Origin: Henriciella sp.
Lineage (GTDB): Bacteria > Pseudomonadota > Alphaproteobacteria > Caulobacterales > Hyphomonadaceae
Direction of reading: 5' to 3'
DNA length: 64,000 nucleotides
Assembly (NCBI RefSeq): GCF_029937755.1
Contig: NZ_JAPYPG010000008.1
Location: forward strand, 1-64,000
Shown here: in pieces, positions 25,450 through 34,896 of the stretch
How the letters are laid out: each line of letters opens with the position of its first letter
Position numbering within the stretch: the stretch's first letter is position 1
Program-made: the position numbers and the translations under genes
The notes under the pieces: generated by a model
Seen by the model: the letters and a program-made list of their open reading frames with translations, nothing else
What the model was told of the DNA's origin: nothing
Databases searched by the model: none

Positions 25450-26966
25450 TCCCGGCTGTTCAGCTGGTCGCGGACGGCCTTGCGATTGATCTTGCCGACG
25501 GCGGTCTTCGGGATGGCCTCGGCGAAGACGATGGACCGCGGGCGCTTGTAAGAAGCGATCCGCTCACCAACGAATGCGATCAGCGTGTCGGCATCCACGG
25601 CTTCGCCCGGCTTCACCGCGACAACCCCCGTCACGGCCTCGACCCATTTCTCGTCCTTCACGCCGACCACGGCGCATTCAGCAACAGCCGGATGCGCCAT
25701 CAGAACGTCCTCGATCTCGCGCGGATAGACATTGTAACCGCCGGTGATGATCATGTCTGAGGTACGGTCCTTCAAGTGAAGCAGGCCGCGCGCATCGAAC
25801 TGACCGACATCACGCGTGCGCATCCAGCCATCCTCAAGGAACATCTGCGCATTGAGGGCCGGCGCATTGTGATAGCCGAGCATTCGTGATGGCGCCTTGA
25901 CCGCGATTTCCCCCATTTCGCCGGGAGCGACATCCTTGCCGTCATCGTCGACCAGCCGGATACCGATATCCAGCGAGGGCCGCCCGCACGCCCCAAGCGC
26001 GTCTCCTTCGTGGTCCTCAGGGCGAAGCACGGCGACGGCGAGCGGGCATTCTGTCTGGCCGTAATACTGCCAGAAGCGGTGCTGCCCCCACGCGGCCATG
26101 GCCTGCTTGATCACGGGGCGCGGCATCGGCGAGGCGCCATAGATGACCTGTTTCAGCTTCGAGTTGGCCACCGCTTCGAAACCCGGCTGGCCGAGCAGCA
26201 TCTGGAGCATGGTCGGCACGAGATTGATCGCCGTCACATCATGCGCGTGGATCATGTCGAGATAGGTGGCCGGCTCGAAATGGCTCATGATCACGGTCCT
26301 GGCATCGCGCAGCCAGAAGGGCAGGACGAACACCCCGCTCGCATGGATGAGCGAGGCGGCGTGCAACATCACATCATCCGGCTCCACGCTAATCAGGTTG
26401 AGCAGCACATTCCGGCAAATCGCAGCATAAGAGGCCTGTGTGTGCTGGGCCGCCTTCAGCGTGCCGGTCGTGCCTGAGGTAAACAGCGTGAGCACGACAT
26501 CATCATTAGCAACAGTCACACCCGGATCGGCATCGCTTGCAGACGCCGCCTCTGCGAGCAGGCCCGTCCCTGCGTCGCCGAGCGGCAGGCAGGTCAGCCC
26601 GGGCACCTCTTCCTTCAGCGCCATGGCCGACCCCTCAAGATCCGGTCCGTAGATCAGCGTCTCGCACCCGGTATCGGCCAGCATCCGGGCGTGCTCCGGC
26701 ACCGAGAGGCGCGCATTCAGCGGCACGCGATTGATACCGGCCTTGGCGCAGGCAAAGTCGAGCGGCACGCTGTAGAGGCTGTTATTGACCAGCAGGCTCA
26801 GCCGGTCGCCGCGCGAAAGCCCTTGGGCGGCCATGGTATTGGCAAGCTGATTGGTGACCTTGCGGACCTCGCGAAAGCTGAGACTCTCCTCGCCGAAGAC
26901 GATCGCCGTCTTCTCCGGCGCGGTCAGGCCGCCGCGATTGATCAGGTCCACATATGTTGTCGCCAT
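25446..26966 (-). CDS. AMP-binding acyl-CoA ligase
   Basis: A 506-residue ANL-superfamily enzyme, activating a carboxylic acid with ATP and CoA. The AMP-binding loop reads LFTSGTTGTLKAAQHT; the usual TSGTTGxPKG is changed after TTG, so Pro is Leu and Gly is Ala. The A5 motif YYGQTE, A7 GWMRTRDVG, A8 region RTSDMIITGGYNVYPREIE and the catalytic Lys in PKTAVGKINRKAV are intact. Substrate (fatty or aromatic acid) is unknown. It fits with the acyl-CoA dehydrogenase 2 kb away in a fatty acid catabolism theme. Confidence 0.88.
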   Translation of the reverse strand: MATTYVDLINRGGLTAPEKTAIVFGEESLSFREVRKVTNQLANTMAAQGLSRGDRLSLLVNNSLYSVPLDFACAKAGINRVPLNARLSVPEHARMLADTGCETLIYGPDLEGSAMALKEEVPGLTCLPLGDAGTGLLAEAASASDADPGVTVANDDVVLTLFTSGTTGTLKAAQHTQASYAAICRNVLLNLISVEPDDVMLHAASLIHASGVFVLPFWLRDARTVIMSHFEPATYLDMIHAHDVTAINLVPTMLQMLLGQPGFEAVANSKLKQVIYGASPMPRPVIKQAMAAWGQHRFWQYYGQTECPLAVAVLRPEDHEGDALGACGRPSLDIGIRLVDDDGKDVAPGEMGEIAVKAPSRMLGYHNAPALNAQMFLEDGWMRTRDVGQFDARGLLHLKDRTSDMIITGGYNVYPREIEDVLMAHPAVAECAVVGVKDEKWVEAVTGVVAVKPGEAVDADTLIAFVGERIASYKRPRSIVFAEAIPKTAVGKINRKAVRDQLNSRD

Positions 26967-27072
26967 TCAGGCCTCCTTGGTGTGCTCATTCTTTGGGCGA
27001 GCTGCTATCGCGTGCAGGACGTATGCGCAAATACGCCTTTCACCGCAGCGCATTTCGGGTCATGACGCGCCC

Positions 27073-28293
27073 ATGCTCCGTTTCCTTCGCGCCAATATCC
27101 GCTGGATCGCCGGCGGCTTCCTGCTCACCTTCTTCTCATCGTTCGGGCAGACCTTCTTCATCGGCCTGTCGGGTGAGGAGCTGCGCGCGAAGTTCTCCCT
27201 TACCGATGGTGAGTTCGGACTGACTTACATGTTCGCAACGCTGGCGAGTGCGGCGACCCTGCCCTTCATCGGGCGCATCCTCGACAGGATGCCGGGCCGC
27301 AACGTTGCCTGGTTCGTGATCCCGTGCCTCTCGGCGGCCTGCCTGCTGATTGCCTATGCGCCGAATGTCGCCGTCATGGTGGTTGCGCTCTACCTGCTGC
27401 GCCTGTTCGGCCAGGGGATGATGACACATATTGCGCTGACTGAGACAGGCCGCTGGTTTGCCGCCAATCGGGGCCGGGCGACCTCCATGGTCGTGCCGGG
27501 CCATCAGGCTGGTGAGGCCCTGTTGCCGGTAACCTTCGCGCTCGTGGCGGCGCTGGCCGGATGGCAGATGGCCTGGATCGGCGCGATTGTCGCCCTGATG
27601 CTCGTCGCCTTGCCCGCAATCCATGTGCTCTGGCGCGTTGAGCGCGTGCCCGGCGAGAATGCCGAGGACGGCCCGTCCGAGCGCACCGCCCGCGACTGGA
27701 CGCGCGGCGAGGTGCTGCGCGACCCGATCTTCTACGCGCTGCTCGCCTGCGTACTCGCGCCGCCCTTCATCGGAACGACCATCTTCTTCCATCAGGATTA
27801 TCTGGTCGAGCTGCGCGGCTACACACCGCTGGCTTTCGCAGCCGCCTTCCCGATCAAGGCGGCCACAACCGTTGTCTTTGCCCTGGTCTGCGGACAGCTG
27901 GTCGACCGTTTCGGCGCCTCACGGCTGCTGCCCTGGTTCCTGCTGCCGCTCGCGGTCGCGAGTGCAACGGCGGCTTTCCTGACGCCGGTCTGGGGCGTCT
28001 ACGCCTTCATGTTCCTGATCGGGATAAGCTACGGCTTCACCTCGACGCTCGTCGGTGCGCTGTGGCCGGAGATTTACGGGATCAAGCATCTCGGCGCGAT
28101 CCGGGCCGTGATCGTGGCCGCGATGGTGTTCTCGACGGCGCTTGGGCCTGGCGTCACAGGTGCGCTGATCGACCTTGGCATTGAGCTGCCAGTCCAGCTG
28201 GCCTGGATGAGCGTCTGGTGCCTGGCCGCCTGTGTCCTGCTCGGTTTCATCTCGCCCCGGCTCGTCGCGCGCACCACGGCACACAGCACCTAG
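27073..28293 (+). CDS. MFS transporter
   Basis: A 406-residue protein with 12 predicted membrane helices. The loop-2 motif reads GRILDRMPGRNVAW (a variant of G-x3-D-R-x-GR-R). It resembles MFS members of the NNP/OFA-like branch but the substrate cannot be read. ATG at 27073 was selected because the first helix follows immediately (RANIRWIAGGFLLTFF); earlier in-frame ATG codons add non-hydrophobic sequence. Its stop overlaps the next convergent gene by four bases. Confidence 0.8.
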   Translation: MLRFLRANIRWIAGGFLLTFFSSFGQTFFIGLSGEELRAKFSLTDGEFGLTYMFATLASAATLPFIGRILDRMPGRNVAWFVIPCLSAACLLIAYAPNVAVMVVALYLLRLFGQGMMTHIALTETGRWFAANRGRATSMVVPGHQAGEALLPVTFALVAALAGWQMAWIGAIVALMLVALPAIHVLWRVERVPGENAEDGPSERTARDWTRGEVLRDPIFYALLACVLAPPFIGTTIFFHQDYLVELRGYTPLAFAAAFPIKAATTVVFALVCGQLVDRFGASRLLPWFLLPLAVASATAAFLTPVWGVYAFMFLIGISYGFTSTLVGALWPEIYGIKHLGAIRAVIVAAMVFSTALGPGVTGALIDLGIELPVQLAWMSVWCLAACVLLGFISPRLVARTTAHST

Positions 28294-28772
28294 CGTAGCT
28301 GGTCTTCCGGCACGCGCTGCAGGTCGATGGACAGCTCCTGCAGCCAGCGGTTCTCGCGCCCGTCTGCATGGTCGCGCAAGCGCTCTTCCACGGCAGCGGC
28401 CGACCAGACGGTGGCACACTCCAGACCAATACACTCTTTCAGGGTCGCCTGCTTTTCGCCGCCCGGCAGGTCCGGATGCTGCACGCTGAGCCGCCCGGTG
28501 CTTGCGTCCTGGCGGAACATCAGCGGATGCCCCTTGAGATCATCCGGCACATCCAGATGCCCGATCACCGGCCACCGCCCGCGTTTCAGGTCATCTTCGC
28601 GGACACGCACAGCAAAGACCACGTCCAGGTCTTTCAGCACGTCCGGCGCCAGGTCTGCCGTCGTCACGAAGTCGAACGTGATCAGCAGGCCATCGTCGGA
28701 AAGCTGGCCATAGCCCTTCCGGCCTTCGCCAAGGTCCAGCTGCAGGATGTCGCCGGGCTTCGGTCTACTCAT
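28290..28772 (-). CDS. Imm26-like small protein of unknown function
   Basis: A 160-residue soluble protein. The N terminus (PKPGDILQLDLGEGRKGYG) resembles Imm26-type domains (PGD-x-F-x-I-x-L-x-D-G-x-x-G-Y-G), found as immunity proteins and as house-keeping beta-barrel proteins. No toxin gene is nearby, so a role in immunity is not supported. It lies 19 bases downstream of the acyl-CoA dehydrogenase on the same strand. Function unknown. Confidence 0.5.
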   Translation of the reverse strand: MSRPKPGDILQLDLGEGRKGYGQLSDDGLLITFDFVTTADLAPDVLKDLDVVFAVRVREDDLKRGRWPVIGHLDVPDDLKGHPLMFRQDASTGRLSVQHPDLPGGEKQATLKECIGLECATVWSAAAVEERLRDHADGRENRWLQELSIDLQRVPEDQLR

Positions 28773-28791
28773 CTCACTCCCGTCGTTTTAA

Positions 28792-30555
28792 TCAGGACAG
28801 CCCGAACAGGGCTTCGCTTTCACTCATGAAGCTGTCGCCACCCCGGGTAATGCCCGAGACGCGACCCGGTGCCTCCGCCAGGGCCGTTTCGGCGAAATAG
28901 CCCGCAAGCGCCGTCATCCGGCCTCGAATGACGCCGCCATCAGCACGCGCCGCGATGGCGCCCTGCGTCAGGAAATGGCCGCCAATGACATCACCGGCAA
29001 GCTTGAGATAGGCCGTCGCACTGGCAAGGCCCTTTTCCCGCTTCGTTTTCATCGCTTCGCTCATCCAGACCGTCGCTTCGTCGAGCGCCTCGGCGGCGGC
29101 CTTCAGGCGGTCGGCGATGTAGACGAGCTGGGGATCATTCGTCTCGCGGGCCGACTGGGCCGTCTCGCGCACGTCCGTGATCATGTCGGCCATGGCCTTG
29201 CCATCAGCCATACCAAGCTTGCGCCCGACAAGGTCGATTGCCTGGATACCGTTGGTGCCTTCATAGATCGGCGCGATACGGGCATCGCGATAAAGCTGGG
29301 CGGCCAATGTCTCGTTCATGAAGCCCATGCCACCGTGAATCTGGACGCCAAGGCTTGCCACCTCAACCCCCATATCGGTCGACCAGGCCTTGGCGATCGG
29401 TGTCAGCAGATCCTCGCGCAGCCGGGCTGCTTCGCGCGTATCCCCCTCCGCCGTGTCTGCCAGATCGGCAGCAACACCGCAGGCGTAGCAGATCGCCCGG
29501 GCCGCCATGACATTGGCCCGCATCGTAGTGAGGGTCCGGCGGACATCGGCATGGTGGAGGATCGGCGCAGGCCCATCCACGCCTTCCACGCGGCCCTGTT
29601 TGCGCTCCTGCGCGTATTCATACGCCGTTTGGTAGGCCGCCTCACCGACCCCGACACCTTCATGGCCGACATTCAGGCGGGCGGAGTTCATCATCGTGAA
29701 CATGCAGGCCAGCCCCTTATTTTCCTCGCCAACGAGCCAGCCTTTCGCGCCATCATATTCCATCACGCAGGTGGGCGAGGCGTGGATACCGATCTTCTTC
29801 TCCAGCCCGATGCAGTGGACCCCGTTGCGGTCGCCTAGCGAGCCGTCCTCATTCACCAGAACCTTCGGGACCACGAACAGGGATATGCCCTTCGATCCGG
29901 CCGGTGCATCCGGAAGGCGGGCCAGGACAAGGTGGATGATATTGTCCGCCATGTCGTGGTCGCCCCAGGTGATGTAGATTTTCTGGCCGCTGATGGCGTA
30001 GCTGCCGTCACCGTTCGGCACGGCCTTCGTCTTCAGCGCTCCGACATCCGAGCCGGCCTGGGGCTCCGTCAGGTTCATCGTGCCTGTCCATTCACCGGAG
30101 ACGAGCTTCGGAAGGTAGCGCGCCTGCTGGTCCGGCGTGCCATGGGCGACCAGCGCCTCGATCGCTGCGAGGCTGAGCATCGGGCAGAGGCCAAAACTCA
30201 TATTCGCCCCGTGGATGATTTCGAGCACGACATTGGCAAGTGTCTTGGGCAGACCCTGACCACCCCATTCAGTCGGCGCGGCAAGCCCCATCCAGCCACC
30301 TTCGGCAAATGCCTGATAGGCCTCGCGGAAGCCATGCGGGGCGACGACGCCCTGTCCGGTCAGCTGCGCGCCCTGCTCGTCTCCTGGCTGGTTTAGCGGC
30401 GCGAGAACCTCGTTGGCGAGCTTGCCGGCTTCTTCAAGGATCGGGCGGACCAGATCCATGTCGAATTCGGGAAACCCGCTGCCTTCGATCCGGGCGAGCT
30501 CTGCCACCTCTCTCAGCGCAAATTCCATTTCCTCGACGGGGGCGTGGTAGGCCAT
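28792..30555 (-). CDS. Acyl-CoA dehydrogenase (FAD-dependent, three-domain with C-terminal extension)
   Basis: A 587-residue acyl-CoA dehydrogenase. The FAD-binding signature is in GTMNLTEPQAGSDVGALKT, the middle domain in YAISGQKIYITWGDHDMADN (core GQKIYIT), and the C-terminal helices hold QIHGGMGFMNE and YRDARIAPIYEGTNGIQAIDL. The catalytic Glu would be in YEGTNG. Length and the C-terminal extra domain (about 470-587) match the bacterial long-chain/DmdC-like subfamily. It catalyses the first oxidation of beta-oxidation, feeding electrons to ETF. Confidence 0.9.
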   Translation of the reverse strand: MAYHAPVEEMEFALREVAELARIEGSGFPEFDMDLVRPILEEAGKLANEVLAPLNQPGDEQGAQLTGQGVVAPHGFREAYQAFAEGGWMGLAAPTEWGGQGLPKTLANVVLEIIHGANMSFGLCPMLSLAAIEALVAHGTPDQQARYLPKLVSGEWTGTMNLTEPQAGSDVGALKTKAVPNGDGSYAISGQKIYITWGDHDMADNIIHLVLARLPDAPAGSKGISLFVVPKVLVNEDGSLGDRNGVHCIGLEKKIGIHASPTCVMEYDGAKGWLVGEENKGLACMFTMMNSARLNVGHEGVGVGEAAYQTAYEYAQERKQGRVEGVDGPAPILHHADVRRTLTTMRANVMAARAICYACGVAADLADTAEGDTREAARLREDLLTPIAKAWSTDMGVEVASLGVQIHGGMGFMNETLAAQLYRDARIAPIYEGTNGIQAIDLVGRKLGMADGKAMADMITDVRETAQSARETNDPQLVYIADRLKAAAEALDEATVWMSEAMKTKREKGLASATAYLKLAGDVIGGHFLTQGAIAARADGGVIRGRMTALAGYFAETALAEAPGRVSGITRGGDSFMSESEALFGLS

Positions 30556-30672
30556 ATCATGTGGCTCCGGGATATGTGCTATGTAACAGTCGTTCCAAGG
30601 TGCTACTGGATCGCTTACGAATAGGATCTAGTTTGTCGTCTGAAAACATCGGTTATTCAAAGGAGTTCGTCC

Positions 30673-31311
30673 ATGCGTTCCATCATCGCGCCCGCAGCGG
30701 CCATTGCCATTCTTGCTGCGCCTGCAGCTGCCCAGTCTCTCGAGGATGTGGCTGCCGGCTCCTACTCGCTTGATAACAACCACGCCTTCCTGACCTGGAC
30801 CGTGGTTCATAATGGCCTCTCCGACTATACGGTCAACTTCACCGATTTCGACGCGAACCTGGATTTCAATCCGGAAGACCCGGCCAGTTCCTCCATCGAG
30901 GTCACCATTGATCCGATGGAAGTGGAAACGAACTATCCGGGCGACTACAAGGCTGGCCATCCCGACAGCGGCTTCGAAAGCTGGAACGAGGCGCTGGCCA
31001 AGGATGACCGGTTCCTCAATGGCGACGAATATGGCGAGATCAAATTCGTCTCCACCGGCGCCGAGACGACCGGGGACACGACCGGCACCGTTACCGGCGA
31101 TCTGACCTTCCTCGGCGTCACAAAGCCGGTCACCATGGACGTCACCTATAATGGCGTCACCAATTATCCCTGGTATGATGGCCGCGACACGATCGGCTTC
31201 ACGGCAACGACCACGATCAGCCGTTCGGAATTCGGTCAGGAATCGCTTGCCGGCATGATTTCAGACGAGGTCATGATCGAATTTTCCGGCGAATTCCTTC
31301 AGGACCAATAA
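30673..31311 (+). CDS. YceI-family periplasmic lipocalin-like protein
   Basis: A 212-residue secreted protein: signal peptide (residues 1-21, PAAAQ) then a single YceI domain. The motifs LDNNHAFLTWTVVHNGLS, DFDANLDFNPEDP and GDLTFLGVTKPVTMDVTYNG (core GVTKPV) match the isoprenoid-binding beta-barrel family. The FGQESLAGMISDEVMIEFSGEF ending (core SDEV) is conserved in the next gene. It is the first of three consecutive YceI genes, 32 bases before the second. Confidence 0.88.
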   Translation: MRSIIAPAAAIAILAAPAAAQSLEDVAAGSYSLDNNHAFLTWTVVHNGLSDYTVNFTDFDANLDFNPEDPASSSIEVTIDPMEVETNYPGDYKAGHPDSGFESWNEALAKDDRFLNGDEYGEIKFVSTGAETTGDTTGTVTGDLTFLGVTKPVTMDVTYNGVTNYPWYDGRDTIGFTATTTISRSEFGQESLAGMISDEVMIEFSGEFLQDQ

Positions 31312-31343
31312 GCAGACAACCAGTTCAAAAGGGGCTGACCACC

Positions 31344-32093
31344 ATGAAACTGACCCAGATCCTTCTCGTCGGCGCCAGTGCGCTGTTTATCACCGCCTGT
31401 GACCCGGCGACCGGCAGCGACGACACCGACGTCGATACGGCGGTCGACGAGGCAGAGACTACGCCGGAGGGCGAAGCAACCGACGTTGCCGAAGAGTCCG
31501 ACCGCGCGGAAAAACTCCAGGGCGTCGCAACCGCCACTTACGAGCTCGAACCGACACACGCCTTCCTGTCCTTCACCGTCACCCATGGCGGCGTGTCGGA
31601 ATACACGGTCGACTTCACCGATTTCGACGCAACTCTGGACTTCAATCCCGATGAGCCCGCAACGTCTTCTATCGAGGTCATGATCGACCCGATGGGCCTG
31701 AACGTGAACTATCCCTCCGACTTCAAGGCTGGCCACCCTGACAGCCCCTATTCCACCTGGCCGGAAGCACTCTCAAAAGATGAACGTTTCCTGCAGGCGG
31801 GCGAGTATCCGGAGATCACCTTCGTTTCCACCAGCGCCGAACGCACAGGCGACTATACAGGCACCGTCACCGGCGACCTGACCTTCCTTGGCGTGACGAA
31901 ACCCGTCACCATGGATGTCACCTATAACGGCACGGCCAACACGCCCTGGACAGGAGAGCGTGACCTGATCGGCTTCAACGCCACGACGACATTCAACCGG
32001 TCCGAATTCGGCCAGGAGTCGATGGCTGGTGTCATTTCCGACGAGGTTACCGTGGCATTTTCGGGAGAATTCATTCAGGAAGAAGCGGAGTAA
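31344..32093 (+). CDS. YceI-family lipoprotein
   Basis: A 249-residue YceI protein with a lipoprotein signal (lipobox near ITAC, Cys at about residue 16) and an acidic Asp/Glu/Thr-rich linker of about 40 residues before the YceI domain. The domain is highly similar to that of the preceding gene (DFDATLDFNPDEP, GDLTFLGVTKPVTMDV and FGQESMAGVISDEV), so the two look like a tandem duplication with different tethering: one free in the periplasm, one lipid-anchored. A ribosome binding site AAAGGGG precedes the ATG. Confidence 0.88.
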   Translation: MKLTQILLVGASALFITACDPATGSDDTDVDTAVDEAETTPEGEATDVAEESDRAEKLQGVATATYELEPTHAFLSFTVTHGGVSEYTVDFTDFDATLDFNPDEPATSSIEVMIDPMGLNVNYPSDFKAGHPDSPYSTWPEALSKDERFLQAGEYPEITFVSTSAERTGDYTGTVTGDLTFLGVTKPVTMDVTYNGTANTPWTGERDLIGFNATTTFNRSEFGQESMAGVISDEVTVAFSGEFIQEEAE

Positions 32094-32111
32094 GTTCCAG
32101 GACACCGCACC

Positions 32112-33323
32112 ATGCCCTATTCCCATCGTTACGCCGCTGTGGCGATCGCCCTTCACTGGCTGATCGCCGCAGGCATCATCTTCATGATCCTGCTCGGCTG
32201 GAACATGGAGGACAGCGAAAGCCTGTTCCAGCTGCACAAATCCGTCGGCATCACCATCTTGCTGCTGACGGTCGCGCGTATCGTGTGGCGTCTGCTGAAC
32301 CCGCCACCGGCCCTGCCAGCGGGCATGAACCCATGGGAAAAAATGGCGAGCCACGCCGTGCACCTGGCCTTCTACGGCCTGATGCTGCTGATGCCGCTCA
32401 CTGGCTGGCTGCTGGTCTCGACCGCCTACAATTTCGACATTCCGACGGTGCTCTACGGCCTTGTGAGCTGGCCGGACATTCCGGGTGTCGGCTTTCTCGC
32501 CAATGAAGGCGGCCATGAGGCCGTCGAGTTCGTCCATTCCAAACTGGCCTGGGTCGCGATTGTCCTGCTTGGTCTGCACGTCGCAGGCGCGGTCAAGCAT
32601 GAGATCTCTGCGGAGGAAGGCGTGCTGAAGCGAATGATCCCGGGCCTGTTCGGCAAGACTGGCCGGCCCAGCCCGCCCCCCATGGCCTTTATCGCTTCCT
32701 TCGGCGCGGCGCTTGGTGTGTTTGTGCTGATCGCCGGTGCGCCGGTTATCTTCGGCGGCAGCGGCCCGGCGCGTCCTGCACCAGAAGCAGCAAGCGGCGG
32801 CGGCACGTCCGGCGAGTCGATTACGGCAAACTGGGAGGTTGAGCAGGACGCCTCCAGTATCGAATTTTCAGGGTCCCATGATGGCAGCGAGTATCGCGGC
32901 GAGTTTGAAGACTGGTCGGCGGATATCCGTTTCGATCCTGAAAATCTCGACAATGCCCGCGTGCAGGTTTCCATCCGCACCGGCTCGGCGGAGGCCAGCA
33001 AGAAGCTCTATACCGACAGCCTCAAGTCTGATGAATGGCTTGCACCGTCTCAATATCCCGAAGCCACGGTCGACCTCACCAACTTCCGCCAGACCGGCGA
33101 GGAGAGCTACACAGCCGACGCAACGCTGAACCTGAAGGATAGCTCCGTCACCGTTCCCTTCGACTTCGACCTTGAGATCGATGGTGATGAAGCCCGCATG
33201 GAAGGCGCGACAACCGTGGAGCGCACGCCGCTCAATCTCGGCCAGAAATCCGATCCGTCCGGAGACTGGGTCGGCGAGCAGGTCTCGATCGAGGTTGAAG
33301 TCCGGGCCTCGCGCGCGGACTGA
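32112..33323 (+). CDS. Cytochrome b561-YceI fusion protein
   Basis: A 403-residue fusion. Residues 1-185 form a four-helix di-heme cytochrome b561: HRYAAVAIALHWLIA gives His near 5 and 14, and HKSVGITILLLTVARIVWR and LHVAGAVKHE give the remaining His ligands. A fifth hydrophobic segment (about 195-215) leads to a linker and a YceI domain (about 235-400, ANWEVEQDASSIEFSGSH onward). Such fusions place an electron-transfer heme domain next to a quinone/isoprenoid binder. The final YceI repeat keeps the family core but is more diverged. Stop overlaps the next start. Confidence 0.88.
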   Translation: MPYSHRYAAVAIALHWLIAAGIIFMILLGWNMEDSESLFQLHKSVGITILLLTVARIVWRLLNPPPALPAGMNPWEKMASHAVHLAFYGLMLLMPLTGWLLVSTAYNFDIPTVLYGLVSWPDIPGVGFLANEGGHEAVEFVHSKLAWVAIVLLGLHVAGAVKHEISAEEGVLKRMIPGLFGKTGRPSPPPMAFIASFGAALGVFVLIAGAPVIFGGSGPARPAPEAASGGGTSGESITANWEVEQDASSIEFSGSHDGSEYRGEFEDWSADIRFDPENLDNARVQVSIRTGSAEASKKLYTDSLKSDEWLAPSQYPEATVDLTNFRQTGEESYTADATLNLKDSSVTVPFDFDLEIDGDEARMEGATTVERTPLNLGQKSDPSGDWVGEQVSIEVEVRASRAD

Positions 33324-34280
33324 ATGGGTGCTAACCGGGCGGCCATGACGGCCCCTGTCCTGTTCCCCGTCCCCGAGGCGATTGAAAACGCAGTGTCCAT
33401 TCTGCGGGCCGGCGGGCTTGTGGCCATGCCGACCGAGACGGTTTACGGGCTGGCGGCTGACGCGGCCAATCCTGACGCTGTCGCCGCCATATATACGGTA
33501 AAGGAACGCCCCGTTTTCAACCCGCTGATCGCGCATGTCGCCTCACAGGATGCCGCGTTCGCGCAGGGCGACTTCTCTGATAAGGCCAGGACGCTTGCCG
33601 CAGCCTTCTGGCCCGGCCCGCTCACGCTCGTGGTGAATGCAACCGCGCAGACGACCGTCTGCGATCTCGCCCGGGCAGGTCTGGAGACGCTGGCGCTCAG
33701 GGTTCCCGCGCATCCCATCGCACGGGCCCTGCTGGAAGCGTTCGGCGGCCCGCTGGTCGCGCCCTCCGCCAACCCGTCAGGCCGGATCAGCCCGACCCGC
33801 GCCGAACACGTCGCCACTGACATGGGCGAGAAAATCGACCTCATCCTGGATGGCGGAGCCTGTGAGCAGGGCATTGAATCCACCGTCATAGATGCCCGCG
33901 GAGAGACGCCCGTCCTCCTTCGCCGCGGGACCATCACGCCCGATCAGATCGAAACCGTCTGGCCAGGGCTCGCCGAGGGCGGTGATGAGGGCCGGCCCGT
34001 CTCACCCGGCCAGCTGCTACGCCACTATGCGCCCGACGCCGCACTGCGCCTGAATGCCGATGCGCCGGAGCCGGGCGAAGCCTTTCTCGGCTTCGGTCCC
34101 GGCGAAGCGACGGCCAACCTCTCGGCAACCGGCGACCTGGCCGAGGCGGCTGCCAACCTCTTTGCCATGCTCCGCGCACTCGACCGCACCCATGACCGGA
34201 TCGCGGTGGCTCCCATCCCGATGGAAGGGCTCGGCGCGGCGATAAACGACCGTCTGGTCCGCGCCGCCAATCGACGTTAA
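33324..34280 (+). CDS. tsaC: L-threonylcarbamoyladenylate synthase
   Basis: A 318-residue Sua5/YciO/YrdC family enzyme making threonylcarbamoyl-AMP from threonine, bicarbonate and ATP for the tRNA t6A37 modification. The synthase domain (about 20-205) shows PTETVYGLAADA and the KxR/SxN ligand region VFNPLIAH, with APSANPSGRISPT and the following GIESTVID segment. The remaining C-terminal part with SPGQLLRHYAPDAAL is the Sua5 linker and partial domain, so the protein is of the longer Sua5 type. The ATG at 33324 follows the previous stop directly; a second ATG at 33345 is equally likely. Confidence 0.9.
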   Translation: MGANRAAMTAPVLFPVPEAIENAVSILRAGGLVAMPTETVYGLAADAANPDAVAAIYTVKERPVFNPLIAHVASQDAAFAQGDFSDKARTLAAAFWPGPLTLVVNATAQTTVCDLARAGLETLALRVPAHPIARALLEAFGGPLVAPSANPSGRISPTRAEHVATDMGEKIDLILDGGACEQGIESTVIDARGETPVLLRRGTITPDQIETVWPGLAEGGDEGRPVSPGQLLRHYAPDAALRLNADAPEPGEAFLGFGPGEATANLSATGDLAEAAANLFAMLRALDRTHDRIAVAPIPMEGLGAAINDRLVRAANRR

Positions 34281-34290
34281 AACAGCAGGC

Positions 34291-34896
34291 ATGCACCCGG
34301 CCCCGGCCTTTCTGGACACTGATCGCGACCGGCTCCTGAGGCGGATCGAAGCCTGGCCCTTTGCGCTGATCGTTGGTGTGATGGATGCCCGCGCCCATGT
34401 CGCCCATACGCCGGTCATCCGTGGTGAAGGCGGCACCCTTCTTTTCCATCTTGCACGCGCCAACCCCGCCTGCCGCGCCATCTCGGAGACCGGACGCGCG
34501 CTCATCGTCTTTTCCGGTCCACACGACTATATCTCACCGGACTGGTATGGTCAGGCCGATCAGGTGCCGACCTGGAATTACCTGTCGGTGGAGGCCGAAG
34601 GGGCCGTCACGGCGCTCGACAATACCGGTGCCGCAGACGTTCTTGACCGGCTTTCGGCGCGCTTCGAGGAAGAACTCCTGCCCAAGCCGGAATGGACGCG
34701 GGCCAAGATGTCGCCCGGGAAATTCGAGACCATGCTGAACGGCATTACGGCGTTTTCCCTATTGCCCGAACGTCTGGAAGGGACCACCAAAATCGGCCAG
34801 AACAAGCCTGCCGAGGTCCGAAAACGTGCGGGCGCAGCCTTGAAAGCAAGAGGCGGAGACCCGACCATTTCAGCCATGATGGAGCGCGACACATGA
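34291..34896 (+). CDS. PaiB-type FMN-binding split-barrel protein
   Basis: A 201-residue protein of the FMN-binding negative transcriptional regulator (PaiB) family. Landmarks: PFALIVGVMDARAHVAHTPVI at the start (core AHTPV), FSGPHDYISPDWYGQADQVPTWNY (core YISP-WY) and the C-terminal FSLLPERLEGTTKIGQNK. In Bacillus the family affects protease and sporulation gene expression, but a flavin-dependent enzyme is as plausible. It overlaps the next gene by four bases (ATGA). Confidence 0.85.
   Translation: MHPAPAFLDTDRDRLLRRIEAWPFALIVGVMDARAHVAHTPVIRGEGGTLLFHLARANPACRAISETGRALIVFSGPHDYISPDWYGQADQVPTWNYLSVEAEGAVTALDNTGAADVLDRLSARFEEELLPKPEWTRAKMSPGKFETMLNGITAFSLLPERLEGTTKIGQNKPAEVRKRAGAALKARGGDPTISAMMERDT

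Noticed and set aside
28290-28772. Possible toxin-antitoxin or immunity locus, because of the Imm26-like protein
   Set aside because: No toxin gene is adjacent and the family is also used for housekeeping proteins, so no defence system is supported.
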